The position numbers and the translations under genes are program-made. From contig DATBWU010000379.1 in NCBI GenBank assembly GCA_036514635.1, positions 1-9,685 of the forward strand: 9,685 bases of DNA, read 5' to 3'. The stretch comes from DASSFZ01 sp036514635. Its GTDB lineage: Bacteria; Chloroflexota; Anaerolineae; Fen-1058. Below are positions 6,639 through 9,685 of the stretch, piece by piece (position 1 is the first letter of the stretch; each line of letters opens with the position of its first letter). A model generated the notes under the pieces. The model did not search any database, had not been told where the DNA came from, and saw only the letters and a list, made by a program, of their open reading frames with translations.

Positions 6639-7022
6639 ATGAAGGTTAATGAGATCACAGAAGCGGTTATCGGCGCTGCGATTGAAGTTCATCGGCATCT
6701 CGGGCCAGGGCTTCTTGAGTCGGCTTACGAGGAGTGCCTGTGCCAGGAATTGACTTTGAGGAAAATCCCGTTTGAACGACAGCGACAACTTCCAGTGGAC
6801 TATAAAGGCCTGCGTCTCGACTGCGGCTATCGCCTCGACCTGCTTGTGGCTGAGACCGTTGTTGTGGAAGTGAAAGCCGTTGAGAGCCTTCTTCCCATTC
6901 ACGAGGCGCAACTACTGACCTACTTGCGTCTCGGCGGCTGGCGGGTGGGATTGTTGATCAACTTCAACGTTCCGGTGTTGAAGCAAGGGATTCGCAGACG
7001 AGTCTTGGGATTGGGGACATAG
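6639..7022 (+). CDS. GxxExxR protein, PD-(D/E)XK nuclease-like fold
   Basis: Member of the GxxExxR family (Pfam PDDEXK_3 type), whose biological role is unsettled. The 127-residue product starts with the family's MKVNEITEAVIGAAIEVHRHLGPGLLESAY and is full length. Candidate PD-(D/E)XK residues are all present: Glu27 in GLLESAY, Asp67 in YRLDLLV, Glu77 and Lys79 in VVVEVKAVE, and Gln91/Tyr95 in EAQLLTYLRL. The position called R in the family name is Tyr30 here, a common variant. It is therefore not visibly inactivated and could be an active nuclease, but the substrate is unknown. The gene is bracketed by inverted repeats, its Shine-Dalgarno lies in the left repeat, and it sits between two membrane-protein genes that appear to belong together. 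This suggests acquisition as a cassette. Confidence 0.9.
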   Translation: MKVNEITEAVIGAAIEVHRHLGPGLLESAYEECLCQELTLRKIPFERQRQLPVDYKGLRLDCGYRLDLLVAETVVVEVKAVESLLPIHEAQLLTYLRLGGWRVGLLINFNVPVLKQGIRRRVLGLGT

Positions 7023-7047
7023 CATTTGATCCCTCAAAACTCTGTGA

Positions 7048-7067
7048 CCTCTGCGTCTCTGCGGTGA
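7048..7067 (-). repeat. Right inverted repeat of the GxxExxR cassette
   Basis: Reverse complement of 6609-6628 with one mismatch. It lies in the 3' untranslated region, 25 bp after the GxxExxR stop. In mRNA the two arms could pair and cover the ribosome binding site in the left arm (inference). Confidence 0.8.
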
Positions 7068-7077
7068 GAAAACCCGA

Positions 7078-8397
7078 ATGGATACACTCGCGCTCATCGG
7101 CTTGGCCGTCATCGGCGCAATCGCCGCATCGGTGCTGGCGCTGATCCCGGCCTTGCACATCTACAACGTCGCCGGGCTGGTGATCCTCGCCGCCGGATCG
7201 CTGTCGTCGATTCTCAGCCCCGATCGATTGGCGATGCTGCTGCTGGGCATGGTCGTCGGCTACTCGATGCTGAGCACGATCCCGGCGACGTTCCTGGCCG
7301 CGCCGGACGAATCGTCGGTGTTCATCGTCCTGCCGGGGCAGAAGTGGTTGTTGCAGCGGCGCGGCTACGAAGCCGTGATCTTGACCGGCGTCGGCGGGCT
7401 GGGCGGGCTGGCGGTCGTCGTCGCCCTAAGCCCGATCGCAGGCGAAGCGGCGCGCATTTTGCGACAGGTCGTTGCGCCGCACCTCGGCTGGATTCTCGCA
7501 GCGATCATCGCCTTCATGCTGATGTCGGAATGGCCCAAAGCCGGCGAGCGTGGACGCACGAGAATCGGGCGGTTTCTCGCCGCGTGGACGGGGCTGGGCG
7601 CGGGTCTCCTCACGTTTCTATTGTCCGGCCTGCTCGGCTTCATCATCATGTACCGCAGCGTCGTGCCGACCGACATCGCCTTTCAGAATCTTCTGCCCGC
7701 GTTCCTGGGCCTGTTCGCCGTGCCGATGGTTCTGGCGAACTTCATCATGGGCGCGCGTGTGCCCGAACAGCACATCGCCACGTCGCTCGACGTGTCGCCG
7801 TCGCACCTGTTGCGCGGCATCGCCTCCGGCACGTTGGGTGGATTGTTCGCCGCGTTCTTCCCGGTCGTCACCGGCGGCGTAGGCGGATTCCTGGCCGCGC
7901 ACGCGACGGCGCAGCGCGACGATCGCGTCTTCATCCTGTCGCAAGGCGCGTCGAAGGCGGTGTACTACGTCGGCGGATTCCTGCTCTTCTTCATTCCCGG
8001 CTTGAACCTGGCGCGCGGCGGCATGGCGGCGATGCTCAGCACGATCTACACGCCGGCCTCGCCGCCGGATTACTTCACCGCCGTCGCGGCGATCGCCGTG
8101 AGCGGGGCCGTGTCGTTTCTGATGCTCATTGTCCTGGCCCGGTTCGCAATCTTCGTCGTGCAGCGGATTCCGTATCGTGTTACGAACGCGGCCACGCTGG
8201 CGATCCTCGTCACGCTGATCGCCGCACTCACCGGCCCCGGCGGGTTGCTCATCGCACTGGCCGCGACGGGCATCGGCCTGATCCCCACGCTGTTCGGCTC
8301 GAGGCGAATGAACTGCTTGGGCGTGTTGCTGCTCCCCATCACACTCAACATGCTAGGCGTGGGGCCGACGGTAGCGCGTTGGCTTGGCCTGATCTGA
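7078..8397 (+). CDS. TctA/DUF112-family polytopic permease, archaeal COG1784-like
   Basis: A 439-residue integral membrane protein with about ten to twelve hydrophobic segments. It resembles the large TctA-type permease of tripartite tricarboxylate transporters, in the shorter form best known from archaea. Matching features are IPALHIYN (23-30, for the usual IPGLH-N motif), IPATFLAAPDE (68-78), VLPGQ (84-88) with GYEAVILTGVGG (96-107), FFPVVTGGVGGFLAAH (260-275), and the C-terminal GIGLIPTLFGSRRMNCLGVLLLPI (398-421). Bacterial TctA has about 500 residues and works with TctB and a periplasmic TctC; neither partner gene is visible here. The substrate is thus not known and need not be a tricarboxylate. 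Upstream is the exported OB-fold protein gene and downstream a membrane hydrolase gene, each separated from it by an inserted small gene. The ribosome binding site is weak (GAGAA, 7066-7070). Confidence 0.82.
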   Translation: MDTLALIGLAVIGAIAASVLALIPALHIYNVAGLVILAAGSLSSILSPDRLAMLLLGMVVGYSMLSTIPATFLAAPDESSVFIVLPGQKWLLQRRGYEAVILTGVGGLGGLAVVVALSPIAGEAARILRQVVAPHLGWILAAIIAFMLMSEWPKAGERGRTRIGRFLAAWTGLGAGLLTFLLSGLLGFIIMYRSVVPTDIAFQNLLPAFLGLFAVPMVLANFIMGARVPEQHIATSLDVSPSHLLRGIASGTLGGLFAAFFPVVTGGVGGFLAAHATAQRDDRVFILSQGASKAVYYVGGFLLFFIPGLNLARGGMAAMLSTIYTPASPPDYFTAVAAIAVSGAVSFLMLIVLARFAIFVVQRIPYRVTNAATLAILVTLIAALTGPGGLLIALAATGIGLIPTLFGSRRMNCLGVLLLPITLNMLGVGPTVARWLGLI

Positions 8398-8398
8398 A

Positions 8399-8421
8399 TG
8401 AAGAATTGAGAATGCAGAATG
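8399..8421 (-). repeat. Left degenerate 7-mer repeat array of the four-helix cassette
   Basis: Three consecutive 7-mers TGAAGAA, TTGAGAA, TGCAGAA (8399-8419) and the start of a fourth lie directly after the permease stop codon. They are the inverted form of the array at 8832-8862. Confidence 0.65.
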
Positions 8422-8436
8422 GAGACAGGGGGTATT

Positions 8437-8829
8437 GTGAGCGACAGTGCGCCGCGTGATATACAGGAACGGACCTTCGAGTTCGGGGTGCGGATTATCA
8501 AGTTGATCGATCGGATGCCGAGGACACTGGCCGCAGCCGAGATCGGACGGCAAATCCTGAGGTCCGGAACATCGGTCGGCGCGAACATGGAGGAAGCGAA
8601 GGGCGCCGAGAGCAAGCGCGACTTTGTCCACAAGACGAACACAGCCTACAAAGAAGCCCGCGAAACCTATTATTGGCTTGGCCTGATCGATGCCGCTATT
8701 CTTCCGAAGGACAAAGAGGTCTGCACGTTGCGGCAGGAGTGCGATGAGATCATCCGCATTCTACATGCCATTTTACGCAAGTCCCGCGCGAACATGCGTG
8801 GATCTTACACAGCAAAGTCGAGCCCCTAA
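8437..8829 (+). CDS. Four-helix-bundle protein, 23S rRNA intervening-sequence (IVP/S23) family
   Basis: Small helical protein of the 23S rRNA IVP family, first seen inside 23S rRNA intervening sequences but widespread as isolated chromosomal genes; related to the Avd accessory protein of diversity-generating retroelements. Function is unknown, with nucleic-acid binding proposed. The family core is complete: RDIQERTFEFGVRIIKLIDRMP, then GRQILRSGTSVGANMEEAKGAESKRDFVHK, KEARETYYWLGLI and a last helix DEIIRILHAILRKSR. I prefer GTG 8437 (130 residues): it follows a purine-rich GGAGACAGGGGG stretch and leaves the usual short leader before RDIQERTFEF. ATG 8419 adds six residues but lies within the flanking repeat. 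No reverse transcriptase or rRNA gene is present, so it is neither in an rRNA intron nor in a visible retroelement. The gene lies between inverted 7-mer arrays. Confidence 0.88.
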   Translation: MSDSAPRDIQERTFEFGVRIIKLIDRMPRTLAAAEIGRQILRSGTSVGANMEEAKGAESKRDFVHKTNTAYKEARETYYWLGLIDAAILPKDKEVCTLRQECDEIIRILHAILRKSRANMRGSYTAKSSP

Positions 8830-8831
8830 AT

Positions 8832-8862
8832 TTCTACATTCTACATTCTGCATTCTACATTC
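8832..8862 (+). repeat. Right 7-mer tandem repeat array of the four-helix cassette
   Basis: Four tandem units, TTCTACA, TTCTACA, TTCTGCA, TTCTACA, plus a partial TTC. They begin 2 bp after the four-helix-bundle stop and end 2 bp before the hydrolase ATG. They are inverted relative to the left array. The stretch has no Shine-Dalgarno for the following gene. Confidence 0.85.
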
Positions 8863-8864
8863 GT

Positions 8865-9685
8865 ATGAAAGGTATCTCCCACTTTGTCAGCGGCATCGCC
8901 GCCGCAACATTCGTCCCCGGCGTCGTCGAACAGGCCGCCGCCGGATCGTTGTTGCCGGTGCTGGGCGGCGTTTTCGGCCTGCTGCCCGACACGCTCGACT
9001 TCAAGTTCGCGCGCTACTTCGAGCGGGCTGAAGACATCGACCCCGATCCGCACCGGCCCGATCCGCAGATGATCGCCAGCCGGATCGCGGAAGCGATCGA
9101 TCGGGCTTACAAGCGCAATCAGCCTGTGCGCGTGCGGCTGCACACGATGAAATTAGGCGTCGATCTGTGGCGACAATACACCGTCCGCTTCGATGCGGAG
9201 CGCGGCGAGATCGCCGTCCGCATTGGGCCGACGGTCAACACGTCGCAGATGCCATACGCCGGATCGGAAATCGAGGGGGTGGCGGAGGCGCGGGCGAAGG
9301 TCGAAGCGCCGATGAAGTACACTTACGGCGAAGAGATGACGATCGACATCTTCGGCGGGCCGTCGTTCGCGTTCAAGCGCGTGAACGACAAGGTCGAGAT
9401 TCAGTTCCTGCCCTGGCATCGCGCCTGGTCACACTCGCTGGTGCTGGCGGCCTTCCTGGGATTGGCAGCGGGCCTATCGATCAACGCTGCGCTGGGCTGG
9501 ATCATCTTCGCCGGCATGGCCGTTCACATCCTCGAAGATCAACTCGGCTACATGGGCAGCAACCTGTTCTGGCCGCTCACCGAGAATCGAACCGGCGGAC
9601 TGAGATTGATCCACTCCGGGGATCCGATCCCCAACTTCGTCACGGTCTGGTCGGCGCTGGTGCTGATCCTCTTCAACCTCGACCG
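8865..9685 (+). CDS. YdjM/DUF457-type membrane-bound metal-dependent hydrolase, 3' end outside window
   Basis: Open from ATG 8865 to the window end with no stop: 273 codons, truncated at its C-terminus by the window. It resembles the YdjM (DUF457) family of predicted inner-membrane metal-dependent hydrolases, which have been linked to the phospholipase C/P1 nuclease fold. Candidate metal ligands stand in family-like positions: His6 in MKGISHFVSG, Asp42 and Asp45 in GLLPDTLDF, His185 and His190 in PWHRAWSHSL, and His221 with Glu224/Asp225 in AVHILEDQLGYMG. Hydrophobic segments lie near 27-40, 191-223 and 259-271. Residues 55-180 form a soluble, charged insertion, larger than in the short E. 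coli YdjM, of unknown role. The ATG directly follows a 7-mer repeat array and has no Shine-Dalgarno, probably because a cassette was inserted just upstream. The substrate cannot be told from sequence. Confidence 0.78.
   Translation, partial: MKGISHFVSGIAAATFVPGVVEQAAAGSLLPVLGGVFGLLPDTLDFKFARYFERAEDIDPDPHRPDPQMIASRIAEAIDRAYKRNQPVRVRLHTMKLGVDLWRQYTVRFDAERGEIAVRIGPTVNTSQMPYAGSEIEGVAEARAKVEAPMKYTYGEEMTIDIFGGPSFAFKRVNDKVEIQFLPWHRAWSHSLVLAAFLGLAAGLSINAALGWIIFAGMAVHILEDQLGYMGSNLFWPLTENRTGGLRLIHSGDPIPNFVTVWSALVLILFNLD

Larger units (their letters stand above)
6609..7067. mobile_element. Inverted-repeat-bounded cassette carrying a single GxxExxR gene
   Basis: The left end (6609-6628) and the right end (7048-7067, reverse complement) match at 19 of 20 positions, sharing TCACCGCAGAGACGC. 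A second inner block, TGAGGGAT (6633-6640) against ATCCCTCA (7029-7036), is also inverted. The only gene inside is a GxxExxR protein; there is no transposase. The left end starts 3 bp after the OB-fold stop and the right end stops 10 bp before the permease start. I see no target-site duplication. Repeats of this type are widespread beside GxxExxR genes in environmental genomes (recollection, not checked here). Calling it mobile is inference. Confidence 0.6.
8401..8864. mobile_element. Inverted-repeat-bounded cassette carrying a single four-helix-bundle gene
   Basis: The left end (8401-8424) and the reverse complement of the right end (8841-8864) match at about 20 of 24 positions, including a perfect 13-mer AGAATGCAGAATG (8409-8421 against 8844-8856). 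Both ends are arrays of degenerate 7-mers: TG(N)AGAA on the left, TTCT(A/G)CA on the right. The cassette starts 3 bp after the permease stop and ends directly before the hydrolase ATG. ATG, or ATGAA with a 2-bp offset on the right, occurs at both outer borders (8398-8402 and 8865-8869) and may be a target duplication. No transposase is inside; mobility is inferred. Confidence 0.6.

Noticed and set aside
7344..8459. Long + strand frame (371 codons) inside the permease gene
   Set aside because: Out-of-frame shadow rich in Arg and His; the permease frame has the hydrophobic pattern and family motifs.
8437..8829. Diversity-generating retroelement accessory gene (Avd)
   Set aside because: The fold family is related, but no reverse transcriptase, template repeat or variable repeat is present in the window.
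8399..8862. CRISPR-like array
   Set aside because: The units are 7 bp with no spacers and lie on either side of a gene in inverted orientation, so this is not a CRISPR.

Overview
The window is GC-rich bacterial DNA, about 60% GC by eye, with tightly packed genes. Nothing here fixes the taxon. GC content, the GxxExxR and four-helix-bundle insertions, the zinc-ribbon/OB-fold membrane protein and the archaeal-type TctA permease together suggest Chloroflexota (Anaerolineae-like) or a similar uncultured lineage; this is inference. There are no rRNA or tRNA genes, no CRISPR array and no recognisable transposase. Positions 1-219 hold no gene I can support.

Region 1 (220-3368, + strand): a PIG-L family zinc deacetylase and, 21 bp later, a secreted protein of unknown function with a strong Shine-Dalgarno, probably one operon. 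A compact rho-independent terminator follows, and then an adrenodoxin-reductase/FprA-type ferredoxin-NADP reductase that most likely starts at a TTG codon.

Region 2 (3405-4273, - strand): a two-gene toxin-antitoxin-like module. A MntA-like nucleotidyltransferase is followed, with an ATGA overlap, by a HepT-like HEPN protein. It converges on the reductase gene and diverges from the next gene. In the 184-bp divergent gap, -10-like elements for the two directions lie on top of each other.

Region 3 (4458-9685, + strand): three co-directional membrane genes. They encode a 715-residue zinc-ribbon/TM/six-OB-fold protein predicted to display its OB domains outside, a TctA/DUF112-type permease, and a YdjM/DUF457-type membrane metal-dependent hydrolase cut by the window end. 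Each junction holds one small foreign-looking gene between inverted repeats: a GxxExxR (PD-(D/E)XK-like) gene at the first, a four-helix-bundle (23S rRNA IVP family) gene at the second. Without these inserts the three genes would be almost contiguous. At the second junction the insert appears to have split a TGA-ATG stop/start junction. The two single-gene inverted-repeat cassettes, and the OB-fold/permease/hydrolase trio they interrupt, are the most interesting parts of the window.
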